A DNA stretch of 64,000 nt, from NCBI GenBank assembly GCA_000697665.1, contig KL197715.1, positions 1,138,706 to 1,202,705 on the forward strand, in the 5' to 3' direction. Both the position numbers and the translations under genes were made by a program. The notes under the pieces are model-generated. The model had not been told where the DNA came from. It worked only from the letters and a program-made list of their open reading frames with translations, and made no database searches. Shown one piece after another: positions 12,901 through 23,501 of this stretch (the stretch's first letter is position 1; each line of letters begins with the position of its first letter). This stretch comes from Jaapia argillacea MUCL 33604. Its lineage: Eukaryota; Basidiomycota; Agaricomycetes; Jaapiales; Jaapiaceae.

Positions 12901-13818
12901 TGTTGGAAGAGGTTGAGAGTGTCAAACATGAAGGCAGTACAAGGTCAGTCTTGAGTAGTCGGAAAAAGTTTTGAATGGAGGAGTTGTTGGCGTCGTGGAC
13001 AAATTGAAGCCATGGAACAATTGCAGAAATATACCGAGATATGGTGCAACCCATTCACATGGAAAACGAGCAGGTCAATGGGACGTGGAAGCAGACATGG
13101 ACAACTGCTCCTGCTGTGCCCGAGCTGGATGGTCAGGCCAAGGTCCTGCAGTGATGTCTTGTCAAAAAAGAGTCTGGTCCAACACTGGTTTCTAGGTAAG
13201 TGGAAGCTGACGAGAATTGAAAGGAGATACATACCTCGATGCAATGAAATGGGAGGGCTAGGTGGTTGTCAACAAGACAATCCCCACAGCGCAAACCGCT
13301 GAAAAAACAATCTCAACACCTGAAGCTGGCACCTTCAACCCCACATGAAGCACAATGGGTCGTCTCGGCATCGTCACCAAGTCCATCATGGTGTAGTATC
13401 TCATCAAGGTATGATGATCGATAAGGAAGCCATTCTTGTAGTTTTGCCTATATGCATGATCAACAGAAGTGAAGAGAGGCGAGAGACAAAAACAAACTGT
13501 GTTTGTTTTCCATCTCTTCAGGTTGGCATCAGATGAGTCATCCTCTGGGGGTTGAACGTCAGGATGATCTTGGTGGTTGGGTAGAGAGAACAGGGGAGGG
13601 TCAGGGAGATCAGGAGCTGGTTCAGTTTGTGCTGCTGGTTGGCTGGTGTTGTCCAAGATGATGGTGCGAGAGGTGCCAGTAGTTCGTAAATTCTTTCCTC
13701 AGTGGATAACCTGCTGAATTGCTATTGAAGGTTCGTTGGTGTTGTTGTCGGACTGGACATCCAACCATAGCTTCTTGGAAGTTCGACGAGCAGATGTGCT
13801 GCTTCGTTTGTTGGACAT
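9993..13818 (-). CDS. KDZ transposase with N-terminal CxC2-like cysteine cluster region
   Basis: The likely start is the ATG at 13818 (MSNKRSSTSARRTSKKLWLD), followed by NTSQPAAQTEPAPDL. The CxC2-type region follows, with TSLQDLGLTIQLGH and DLLVFHVNGLHHISV (12945-13244) and FDTLNLFQQLTLQSKITAYD (about 12870-12929). The catalytic part (11682-12095) has NMDYI, SYNIACQWHKN, IPKWHLNAHGPKCQSQFSLN, ESNWANTNPVATS and EMGPGSR, which are hallmark KDZ transposase words. The C-terminal region (9993-10496) has RAEHWEEEVALVVEEMR and an acidic tail. Several short introns lie between. I did not verify every splice, so whether the copy is fully intact is open. KDZ transposases are DDE-type enzymes that move the element in the nucleus. 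The SYD usual before IACQW reads SYN here. Confidence 0.85.
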
Positions 13819-14050
13819 GGGATAGAAAATATATAAGAAGGAAGGAAATGAGAAAGAGAAGGCCGCTATTGAGATTAAAGCAGTGAAGTTGCGACCATAG
13901 TGCTGTGGTGGTGGTGGGCAGAATGCGGTTTGGAGGAAGACATGAGTTGGGCCAGTCAAGGTTTGGATGTTGTGGCTAGCCTCACACAAACTGTCCAAAT
14001 GCTCAGTGCTCAACCCAGTGTCTCCGTTCCTTCCTCTAATTCCCTGTGAC

Positions 14051-14081
14051 ATTCCTGGGTTATCCTGGGTTATCCTGGGTT
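14051..14081 (+). repeat. Three-fold 10-bp tandem repeat
   Basis: Three adjacent copies of (A/T)TCCTGGGTT lie just upstream of the KDZ transposase gene. They are too short to assign a role. Confidence 0.7.
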
Positions 14082-14361
14082 AATGTGACTTTGTGTCATG
14101 TATGCGAACAGACTCCTTCTAACGATCTGAAGGAGTGTAGAATAACTCAAGCCCACACCTGTTATCTATGTACCTCAGAAGGTTGTTTCAGCCTCAAGCT
14201 GATTAAATTGATTCTCTCGTATCCTGCTCCTCAAAACCTTAGACCCCTCTGTTCTTTCAAGATGTGATATATCTCAGAAATAATATCCATTGCCCATTTC
14301 GAAGTTCGTAGAAACAAGTTATAACTGATAGTATCTACTATTCCCCATTATCATCAGGATG

Positions 14362-15423
14362 CTAAGTCACCACCTGCTGAACTCTCCCCAACGAAGTGAG
14401 AATATGTACTTCCCCAGCAACAAGTTCCTTCCTAAACACCTCATCAGCCTCTTTATTGGACCGGTACATCTGATAAGCTGCTCGGGGTACTCCTAAGATG
14501 AAACGGGAAGCAGTGGGCCTAGGGAAATTGTTAGACGGTGGCTTAGATTACACATCCAAAAAGAACTCACCAACTCTCGAATATACCAATATGAAGCCCT
14601 TTACTCACAACGTAGAACTTGCCGAATCGAATCATCGTAATGTGAGATTCAAGACGAGAATCTTGGGCATTGATGTGTACATTCTGAGAAGAGGTAGAAG
14701 AACTTGCTACTGTCATAATTGCCAGAGGCAAAGTGTGCTGATTCCCGGGAGCTGAAGTTTGGACCAGAGGAGTACTGGTACAGGTGGAGGCATGGATCAG
14801 AGTGGAGGCGCTGTTGGGGGTGGGGACAGGTGCGAGTGACTGACTATTGCGAGATGGGGCTGAGGTATGAGTCGCATCGTTGGCTGGTTTCTTTGAATCG
14901 GTGCGGATGTGGCAGACACATGGGCAACAAGATTGATTTCGTTGAGTCGATTGTTCTTGATGATGAGTAGTGACTGGCTGAGCAGGCGAGGGATCGTGAG
15001 GGATATATCCCAGGGCATCGCTATATGCAGGAGGTGGGCTACTGGGAGTCAAATGGTTGGAGATAGCTATGTGAGGCTGAAGTTCCTCGGGGTAGGGAGG
15101 AAGCAACGGGTGCGAGGACATGACAGGAGTAGCTGGTGTCGGAGGTTGAAGCAATGCATGTAGAGTGGGTGGCTTTGGTGGGAGAGGTGGAGGACCTGGA
15201 GAGGGCAAATTAAATTCTTGTTGTGGTTGTTGTGCTGTGAGCAGTGGGGGTAGAGGCACGATGGGCGGCAGTGAATTTGCAAGGTCTCTAAGGGATGGAT
15301 ACCCTGGAGGCCTTCGATCCCAGTGAATGGGTGGAGGCTTCGGGTGATCACCTAGAGATTGAATTAGGAACGATGAGTTGGATTGTCGAGTGTAAAGGGC
15401 TTACTCTGCTTCTCCTGTGCCAT
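14362..15423 (-). CDS. Pro-rich protein with C-terminal RNase H1 N-terminal-like domain (KDZ passenger)
   Basis: The start is MAQEKQ at 15423, then a short intron (GTAAGC...CTCTAG) and a long Pro/Ser/Thr-rich middle (PSPGPPPLPPKPPTLHALL, later a CCPCVC cluster). The C-terminal part reads RFGKFYVVSKGLHIGIFESW. After a second intron (GTGAGT at about 14573) it reads SRFILGVPRAAYQMYRS, then NKEADEVFRKELVAG, ending at 14362. The pattern FYVV.KG...GIF.SW...V.G...A.....S..EA matches the RNase H1 N-terminal hybrid-binding fold (also known from caulimovirus protein VI). It is transcribed divergently from the cargo gene about 170 bp away. The assignment rests on the motif pattern only. The domain could bind RNA-DNA hybrids, but that is inference. 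Confidence 0.6.
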
Positions 15424-15591
15424 GATGGTTGAAGTGGAAGAGGAGTGGGGAGCTCTGTAGCCGGTGGCTGAATATAAAAGTGTGGTTGAACTTGGTAAAT
15501 TGTGTCCAAGTCTCAGGTGCCAGCAAGTCACCTTCATGCATCAACTCCTCCAATTTGGGCTTTCCTCATAATGGCACACTGATCAGACCAG

Positions 15592-18224
15592 ATGGGAAGA
15601 AAGTGTAAATTCCCGAAGCTCAAAGAGATATGGTTGAAGGAGCAACTTCCCTCTTATTTCCATGCCCAGCAGTCGAAGCGAAAGAACACCGAGTTGAATC
15701 GCTTCTGGGGGTCTGTTCAGGAGGGCTATTACACAAAATTTCCTCTCCTGGAGCTCACAGAAGCTGAGCTCACGCAGGTGAAGGGGAACAAGCAGTTAGC
15801 TGACGTAGGGAGGAGGAATGATAAGCTTGGGGTAAGGCTTCCAGATATCACCTCACTCACTTTCTAATGTTACATCCTAGCAAATCAAGTGGTACTTTGT
15901 GAATCAAACAAGACCGAACTCAGGGAGCAGAAAGGGGGGCATTGATTTGGCGGTGAGGCCAAAAAAACTGTCTCTGCTCACGCCTAGCCAGGCTTATTTG
16001 AAACTCTACCACAAGGAAAAGTTGAAGGATCTTATCGATGAGCGCTACCGAGAGCATGTTGTGGCTGCAAACCCCGGTGCTGCTGAGGCTCGTGTCGCAT
16101 TTCAGACGAAGGTTCTGACCGAGCTCCTCAAAGATGAACCACCAGAGGTGAAGAACACTGTCAAGGAATTTTGACAGAACTACTATCAGCAGGAGCTTCG
16201 AGCCTGGGAGGGAGTGAATTTTGATGTAGATGATCTTGAAGAGGAGGAGAACAACCAGAGGGTCAATTTGATCCAGCAGTAGGTTTAAGTATCTTCATAC
16301 ACGAATCTATGGCTGAATTTGCATTTAGGAACATCGACTCACTGGCTCACACAATCACCTTAGCTTCAGAGCAGATACATAAGGACACTGGGTGGGTTGT
16401 GAGTGTCATGGTGGCAGGGCCAAATCCGAAGTTTGGGGGGAAGATTTCCAGCTGGGCATGAGTTCGCCCCTCATATCAGAGATGTAACATGAGCTCACAC
16501 AGATATAGTGTCCACCAAGGAACAACACTGTTGGGACATACATGGGATGAAGCGCAGATGGACTGGTCAACAGTTGTTCACAGTAATTTCACAGCGCATG
16601 CTCATAAATGTTTCCGTAAGTTGGGGTTGTTTCTTCCACCTGATTCGGTATCCCATCGCTGACCAACTTACTTAGCTGAGAATCTTCAGAGACGTTATCT
16701 GCGCACAAAGAAAGATGACGATATGGACGTTGATCTAGATCAAGAAGATAACGGACAACCCAGATCAAGTAGTGAACCTTCACATGCCATGTCATCTACG
16801 CCACCAGCTGGTTCGTCGTCGTCGTCTTCAGCCAATCCCCCCTCTGCTGCTTTGAATCCCCCTTCTGGTTCAGGGTCAGATAATCCCCCTCCTGCGCTGT
16901 CTTTACCGGAGGTCACAGCAAACCAGCAGCCTCCCTCAACTCCCGTAACACCAAAGCCGTTGGCGAAAAGTTATGAGCAAGAGAGACTGGACAGGATCGC
17001 TGAGAATCACAAAGTGTTGGACGCTCTTGGCATGTGTCAGGCTCGAGACAAACTCCTTGGCACTCTGTTGTTCAGCAAGGGCCAGCGTGTGGTTCCGAAC
17101 CCACCACGGGAAAGGTATGTCCCCAGTCCCCTACTACTGTTTCAATATTTCCTAACTGCTAGTCCAGCTCGCAGGACGAAGGTGCCAATCTCGCCCAACT
17201 CACTCCCTCCTCGCCAGCTGAAACATCCACTTCAAAGGGAGACGAGCACCAGTACACTCTGCCAGGCATGTCAACTACCTCCCCTGGCGATCAAACCTCA
17301 GTCACCCCACCAACTACACCATCGTCTTCACTATCCAATGGTGATAAAATGTCGGTCCCTCTGCCATCTACCAACAATAAAACCTCAGTCCCACAACCGA
17401 CTACAACCAACAACCCTTCCTCGTCCGCTGGTGCAACCAACCCTGCTTCCTCATCTGCTGGTGCAACCCAGTCTACTCCGCTCACAGTGAAGGCACCAGC
17501 TACAAACCCTACCCCCTTTGTCGTGACCGTTGACCATGCTGCTCCAGTGTGGGTTTGACAAGCTACCAAGTATTTTGTCAAGCTCAGAGATGCCTCAGGT
17601 TGGAAGGATTTAGTTGAGGGGTGGCTTGTATTCAAGGACTCTATGGGATATCCCAATAATTTGGTAAGTTTGTATCACTTCACTTCTCTCTCCCATTACT
17701 TATTTAGGTTTGTAGAGGGCCAACTGGATTACGGCAACCAAACGACCGGACGAAGTATTGCACTAGAACCGATATGGCAAGAAATACACTGGCAGCTGCC
17801 TGCCCGTTGTCCATGACATTTTTGCCTTCTCCGTTACATGGTGCAAGTGGTGGATGAGCTTACAACCAGAGTGGCGGGTCCAGTCTGATCGACTTCCGTT
17901 CAAGCAGGATCCCCTCCCCCCTGATGAAAGTTGGTCGAAATTGGCCCGCGGAGGTCCAAACAGCATCTCAATTGTCTTGATGTGTCTTTCGTGGTGGTTG
18001 AAGGGACTTGGGGACAGTGCTGGCTCGAATGATGAGATCCTTGCTGCAATCACTGACATAACCTTCATCATCCAAGCAATGACGAAGGGTGTCGATACAG
18101 GAACTTGTGGTGTCAAGTGGAAGGAGCCGACCTCTGAGGAGGGAGCTTGGTGAGTCAAAAAGTATGTTTATATCATCACTGAGTGGGATCTCAATCACTA
18201 ACATTCATAAGGGCCCGGACCTGA
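15592..18224 (+). pseudogene. KDZ cargo gene, conserved agaricomycete family of unknown function
   Basis: It starts MGRKCKFPKLKEIWLKEQLP. After an intron (about 15831-15881) it reads WYFVNQTRPNSGSR, AYLKLYHKEKLKDLIDERYR and TKVLTELLKDEPPEVKN, then an Asp/Glu stretch, HKDTGWVVSVMVAG, a long Ser/Pro/Thr-rich linker (16720-17550), and a C-terminal part with WKDLVEGWLVFKDSMGYP and ARGGPNSISIVLMCLSWWLK. I recall this arrangement from a large agaricomycete family often found with transposons; its function is unknown. Two in-frame TGA codons, after KEF (16172) and before QATKYF (about 17558), sit where Arg CGA would fit the frame. Loss by C-to-T change at CpG is therefore likely and the copy is probably dead. 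It lies between the KDZ passenger gene and the right end of the element. Confidence 0.6.
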
Positions 18225-18335
18225 TTCATGATCACCAAATTTGGTTCAAGTCTGATTTGTTGCCCAGAGGCACCTTTCGACTCTCGCAATCCTTGTCTTC
18301 TGTGTAGCTCAGTCCCGCCCACTGTCCCTCCTGCT

Positions 18336-18560
18336 GATTTTATTCTCGTCCACTACTTTTATTCTTGTCTGCTACTTTTATTATAGTCTGCTACTTTTAT
18401 TCTCGTCCACTTGTTTTATTCTCGTCCACGGCTCTCATTCTCATCCCTGGCTCTCATTCTTGTCCCTGGCTCTCATTCTCGCCCCTGGCTTTCATTCTCG
18501 CCCCCGGCTTTTATGCTCGCCCCCAGCTTTTATTCTCACCCCCCACTTTAATACTCTTCT
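18336..18560 (+). repeat. Minisatellite, period about 19-20 bp
   Basis: About eleven degenerate copies of a unit like CTGGCTCTCATTCTCGCCC (earlier copies TACTTTTATTCTCGTCCAC) run in tandem. The unit drifts gradually along the array, as expected from repeated local duplication. It lies inside the KDZ element, just after the cargo gene. Confidence 0.85.
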
Positions 18561-18806
18561 GCAGGTTTATTCTTGTTCCCCCACATCCCCCAATGATATC
18601 CATTCTTTGCATTACCACCAATCATTCATTCGTCGGTTGCACCCAGTCACCCATCCTTTTCTGGTACTATTTTTGTTCTATCCTACAAATTTGGAATTTA
18701 ATAGTTGATGACAAATGAAGGGACCTGAGACTGGGTCTGTTGCTCAGTCCATTACCGGTCCTGGTAGTGGGGGTCCATTGCTGGTCCCGAAACACAGAGA
18801 TGTCTA

Positions 18807-18910
18807 TTGTACAATTACAGTCACTGATGAGGTGGCAAGTATTGTACAATTGTGAATAACAAGACTCCGGCCATTGTACAAGATTGTCAAGAGGTACAGC
18901 CATTGTACAA
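18807..18910. repeat. KDZ right subterminal array of TTGTACAA palindromes
   Basis: Exact copies start at 18807, 18842, 18874 and 18903, with a degenerate TTATACAA at about 18922. They mirror the left array in position relative to the element's end. Confidence 0.85.
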
Positions 18911-18943
18911 GACCTGACTTCTTATACAATAATGTGAAAAATA

Positions 18944-19014
18944 CCCCAGGCTTTGGGCACAACAGTCTGTGGGATTATGTGTATGTATTGTACAAAAGAA
19001 AGTGACTACCAGTG
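18944..19014 (-). repeat. KDZ right terminal inverted repeat
   Basis: Read on the minus strand from the end it gives TTTCTTTTGTACAA (palindrome at 18988-18995), ATCCCACA, ACTGTTGTG and CCAAAGCCTGGG, matching the left end in order and spacing. Confidence 0.8.
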
Positions 19015-20267
19015 AACACCACAACAGAAATCACTTACTAACAAGCCCACTACATACACAGCAGTGCACAATGGCACAACATGAGGGGAAAATATGGATG
19101 GTGACAGTAGAACATTTATCAGTTCGTGCACATTTGAGAGGGGAATAGCAAATTGACACGAGTCTCACGGACTTCCAAAACAAGGCATCACATGTATGCA
19201 AGCCACGGCACAACCAGAGAAATTCACATCTTGGTCTGTGCGCTGTGGTCCATGCATCATGGTCTGTGCGCACAATATGAACTATATAAGCTCCTCACAC
19301 ACCCAACACATCTCCCCTCACTTTTGCTGCATCTGAAGGGCGCTGGTCATCCTTCAATGGTCAACCTATCAAGCGACCATTTGCCTAGTAATGTAGACTT
19401 ATTATTTATCTATTCCCGATTGTAAGTATCTTGTCAATTCCAATCTCATCTTTCCAATTGTTCTGTCTCAGCCAATGCTAACTCTTTCCATAGTCAAATT
19501 CGTTTGCCTGTGTCGATTCTGTCTCAGATGGCCGTCAAGTAAGCAATTGTTCTGGTGCGTGCCGCTGACTTGGCTCGTCTGTGCTCGACGATTGCTGCAA
19601 TGAATTCCATAAGAACAAGACTATCATATAACTGGTAAGTATTCTATGCATCCTCTCATCCAATGGCACTCCCCTCACAGAACTCCTCAGCAGTTGGTCG
19701 AGCTATTGCATATGTTCAGGATACTAGTTGTATTGTGAGTACTTTGACAATCTTCCTTGCATTTTTTGGATTATCCTAACTGAAGTGACAGAACTTACGC
19801 CCTCGGTTGCCACTGACGAGGTGGCCGAATATTCGCCACAGCGCCAGCTATAATCTTTTCAAAGCAACGATGCTTGCTCTCTGACTCGTATCTGATCTCA
19901 ACAACCTTCAACACCTCTTTGATGATGCACAACTCCACAATTTGCTGGTGTACTTTGATCTTATAATGCAGCTTGCTTCCTTCACCAGCCAAATTCATGG
20001 TGTGGGATCTCTTGTGGGAGTTGTTTCACAAGCCAGGGCTGATTTCCTGGTAAGTCCCTTTGTTTCTATATGGTTTTACTCAATACTGATGATGCCAAAG
20101 AATTACTTCACCAGCTTTTCATGGGATGTCTGGCATGACTCCTTGTCTGATGAGGCTGATGACTTACCTGATCTTGAGCCTGTGGAGTAATACTAGCTGT
20201 ATCAGATCTTGCATCAATTGTGTAGCCTAGTAAATATGATGGTGTTTTTTATTGGGCCAATACTTGT
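19015..20267. other. hAT 5' flank beyond the KDZ insertion, no gene resolved
   Basis: Several GTAAGT and CAG/TAG splice-like sites occur on the plus strand (for example at about 19421, 19547 and 19631). A short open segment begins MVNLSSDHLPSNVD at 19357. On the minus strand an open segment of 67 codons lies at 19795-19998. Neither strand gives a recognisable domain. The stretch belongs to the hAT element by position. Confidence 0.4.
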
Positions 20268-20480
20268 ATGTACTTACAGGTACCTCTACAGCAGATGCAT
20301 CCGACAATTGCAGGTACCTGAATTCATAGGTAACTGGAATACCCATGTATCCGAATCTGTGGATATAGGTATCCTGTGTAGCTTTACCTGCCGGATGCCA
20401 ATAGTCCTCAATGACTTTTACTTACCTGTGGGTACGGATACGGATGCATCTGTGGATGCATCCGTGCTGAGCCTTATTGA
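20268..20480 (-). repeat. hAT right terminal inverted repeat and subterminal region
   Basis: ATCCGTGCTGAGCCTTA at 20460-20476 is the exact inverse of the left end. The preceding 190 bp is dense in GGTACCTG, GCATCCG and GGATACGG words, related to those at 4950-5105. Confidence 0.8.
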
Positions 20481-20552
20481 CATAGCCTGAGTACTAGTCA
20501 GCAAGAAGTACCCAAAAGACTTACAAGCCTTATTTGCTACCTTACTCTAACA
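20481..20552 (+). repeat. Probable right remainder of the Ty3 3' LTR
   Basis: The sequence after the hAT end begins CATAGCCTGAG, which continues naturally from the CGTAGCC at which the LTR is cut on the left. It ends TCTAACA, a suitable LTR 3' end. Together the two parts would give an LTR of about 520 bp. No second LTR is present in the window for comparison, so this is inferred. Confidence 0.5.
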
Positions 20553-20980
20553 CTAAGGCGCTCATAACAAGTCTTCTTGGTTGGAGGGTGCATTGCCCTG
20601 GGTGGAGGGTTTGCTGGAGTTTTTCTGACCAGGGCTTTTTTCTTGTTGATTGGGGGCAGATCCATGTTGGCATGTTGGTCAGGGATGAAATTCTCCTTAT
20701 CAGCACCTTCCTCTACATCATCCTGTACTGTTATCCTCAACCACACCACTTGCAAAGACACTCCCTCATTCTCCTCCTCCTCATCACCAATCACCTTTTG
20801 CCCCTCCCAGATCTCGTCAAACCCACTCAAGATCTCATCATATATCTGAAACAACTGTGGCCCAAATTGCTCGAGGTAGCACCACCCTGCTAGTAGTATT
20901 TGTAGCTTCTTGAGGCTGGTGACAACATGGAGCTTTTTGTAGAGGTGCTCTCGAAGCTGCTTCGGGAAGAATACAGCCAT
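20534..20980 (-). CDS. Unrecognised C-terminal gene fragment
   Basis: An open frame reads IFHPMAVFFPKQLREHLYKK, then LQILLAGWCYLEQFGPQLFQ, IYDEILSGFDEIWEGQK, and a charged tail with KTPANPPPRAMHPPTKK. It overlaps the LTR end slightly. The composition looks like real protein, and the frame extends a few residues above the Met before a stop. It is probably the last exon of an older gene cut by, or lying next to, the retroelement. The family was not recognised. Coding support is frame length and composition only. Confidence 0.35.
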
Positions 20981-21099
20981 GGGATGAAATATCCGAGCCC
21001 CTCAGATGTTACACAAGGTTCTCGTTGCCCACAAATCAATGATCTGCTCAGCAGCAGGGTATATTCCAGCACGGTCCTGATATTCAAAACACTAGTTTC

Positions 21100-23500
21100 C
21101 ACAGCTACAAATGTGCATGATAATCATAGACTAAGATATCCCCATCTCACAGGAAATGCAGTGAGGGGTGACATGCAATATCTGACCGAAAACCTTTTTT
21201 CGACCCTACACTAAATTGGGAGTGTAGATAGGGCATAGCTGGGCCTTGAGATCTTTGATGTCCCATCACGATTTCTGGAGAGTTTCAAGTCCAAAGCACC
21301 GAATGTTGCTCTCCTCTGTCTCGATTGATCCTTCTCAATCAATTGTAGTTCTCGTTCGCTGGCCGATTCATTTCACATTCGCTGACAATCACTGCATGAA
21401 GACACCTGCTGCTCAAGGTGTGAGCAGGTGGGATTTGGCAACCTGGTTGAAGTGTGATCAGCCCAGCTAATCAAACTGTGCGAGCAGATGAGATCAGCTG
21501 TGTAATGCACCCGTTGCTCGCAGCTGCTCAGCCTTTGACCAGCTGAGTTTAGCTAACCTGGTCAGATCTACAATCTGAGTAAATAATGGCTCCGACTGGA
21601 AGCTAGCTTGGCAAACAGTGCATACACGCAAATGAATGATGGATAAACTGATATTGTCTCATCTATACTATGACAACAGTACTACAGTATGGTAAACATG
21701 ACCGGGGGGAGACGCTCGTAAGCACCAACAGGATCGACAATGGTTATACATGGACAAGGTGGGGCATTATCCTGTGGGCCTAATAGAGGAGCATTGTTAA
21801 GGGGCACGGATAACCAAGAATGATGCTTTGTTCTCCGAAAGGAATCGTCGCCGATACACATCGATGGCATAGGGACCGAGACAGATGCGGAACACTGCAG
21901 TAGGCTGGGACAGAGACAGAGCACTTGAATATACGTGGTAGTAGTTGAATCGAGGGAGGAAGACCAGGGATGCTGAGGCCCAGGGGATCAATCGACCTCT
22001 GTCCAGAGTTTAGGGGAGAGGAGTGGGGTTGAGGAGGGACCAGCGAGGATGTTGACTCCTTTTCGAATGCAAGAATTTCGGAACTCGCACACACCATCGA
22101 CGAGCCGAAGAGAGCCGCCCGGCGAGACCGACAAGAGCTGTTTGATGAGGCAGATGACGCGGACCGCGAGAGCAGGGATTGAATGGCAACTTGGGGAGGG
22201 CGATTGCCACGTCCAAGGCCTGACGGAAAGTACAACGAAGGTCGAGGGTCAAGTTGCCGCGAAGGGAAGCAGGCAGAAGATGACGTCTACATAAAGACCG
22301 AGTGGTGGGTTCGTGCGGTACGCGTTATGGCTGCTGACGTGGCAGCGACAAAATCCACAGAAGGTAATATGGTACCAAAGGGGGACCAGGAAGCACCATC
22401 CTAATCATTCTCGACCTGACAGAGTGTAGTGTGAGGAGGCAGGGCAGTGAGGAGAGTGGTGTTGGTGGTCAGCGGGTGACGAGCAGTTCAAGTTGCGAGG
22501 CCTTTACATATCATTTTCAAAGTCAGACTCGGGTAGTGGCGGGGAAGAAGAGACGACGAGATCATGCTCCTGAGTAGGTGAGCTGCGCAGACCTGGTCGC
22601 ACCTCAGTAAAAGGTCGTCGATTATCATTTGGAGTAGACGCGATCAGTCGACTAGTTATAGCTAACCCAAGATACGCATAGGAGATCTAATCAGAGTATC
22701 CGAACAGCTCTTTCCAGATGAGACCAGCTCATCTGGTCAAGCTTCGAACAGAACCGCGTTTCACGCAGTGAGCATAGCCCACCGTACCTTTGTGGTTATC
22801 CACCGCTATTCGGAATCTGAAGGTCGACTATCCTGATGATAACTGCGAGGCGGTCATACGCAAGGGCGATACTGGTGCATCTGAGTGGCGAATCAAATGC
22901 AGCGATTGTCCTGGAAAGGTCTGTTAACACTTCACCATTCCTTTGCGTTCGCAGTACTAGTTCTGAAGACTGATTATAGATCTATGTGACTGGTCCCGGA
23001 GAGACTCTTGGTATGAAATTCATCTGAAAAATACCCTACATCGTCAGCGTGTAAGCGATCGGGTCAACGGCGTGGCCCCCTGATGATCGTTGGAATCCCC
23101 CTTGAAGTGATTTGTGGCTATCTGGTCGTCTCTCCATCGCTTTCACAGGGTTTTCCCCTCGTGTATTCTTCTTATTCGATTGGATTTTGGCTTTATAACA
23201 TCGTCCCCTGCCCTATCCCGTCGAACTACAACGCCAATAAATATAGTACCCCTCGATCATCGAAGAGAGCGTTGGTTGCGAGCCTGAATACCCCCATCTC
23301 TATATTGGCAAGTTTCGTTGGCAGAAATACTCCCTGGGCGGATTGTATGGGTCATCTAACTCTGTCCAACTTCGTGTCAACTGTCATGTGAGCATTGATT
23401 ATCCCGACGAAGAATCTCAGTAAATTTTTGGGTACGATACTTTCAAGAACAACAGTCCGATGCCACTAGAAACCGCTCTCGGAACCGTAGCAACCCGCAA
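21100..23500. other. Gene-free stretch
   Basis: No exon series or domain is supported on either strand. Short open frames present have no splice support or family resemblance. Around 21400-21560 there are several scattered GAGCAG, CAGCTG and CTGGTCAG words in both orientations, possibly an eroded small inverted-repeat element, but no clear boundaries. Confidence 0.45.
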
Positions 23501-23501
23501 C

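Larger units (their letters stand above)
9141..19014. mobile_element. KDZ (Kyakuja-Dileera-Zisupton) DNA transposon with two extra genes
   Basis: This element of about 9.87 kb sits inside the hAT element. Its ends match as inverted repeats: CTTTTGTACAA, then ATCCCACA, ACTGTTGTG and CCAAAGCCTGGG on the left (9157-9210), and the same words inverted on the right (18944-18998). The flanking AACACCA at 9134-9140 and 19015-19021 is a candidate target duplication. Both ends hold arrays of TTGTACAA. Content: KDZ transposase (minus), Pro-rich RNase H1-N-like gene (minus), a divergent cargo gene (plus), and a 20-bp-period minisatellite near the right end. The ends are inferred from sequence symmetry, and the outermost 15 bp match only weakly. 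Confidence 0.82.
4933..20480. mobile_element. hAT-family DNA transposon, host of a nested KDZ element
   Basis: The left end TAAGGCTCAGCACGGAT (4932-4948) is repeated perfectly in inverse orientation at 20460-20476. Inside both ends lies a further shared word, ATCCGTACCCACA, among GGTAC-, GCATCC- and ATCCGTA-type subterminal repeats (4950-5105 and 20268-20460). The flanks read CGTAGCCT (4925-4932) and CATAGCCT (20481-20488). That is a 7-of-8 match and suits the 8-bp duplication made by hAT elements, although the right end carries a few extra bases (TTGA). Without the KDZ insertion the element is about 5.7 kb. The transposase reads on the minus strand. Confidence 0.8.

Noticed and set aside
14046-14267. 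Plus-strand open frame upstream of the KDZ transposase
   Set aside because: It starts in the 10-bp tandem repeat and shows no domain or splice context.
21400-21560. Small inverted-repeat transposon (MITE)
   Set aside because: CAGCTG, GAGCAG and CTGGTCAG words recur in both orientations, but no matching ends or target duplication could be found.
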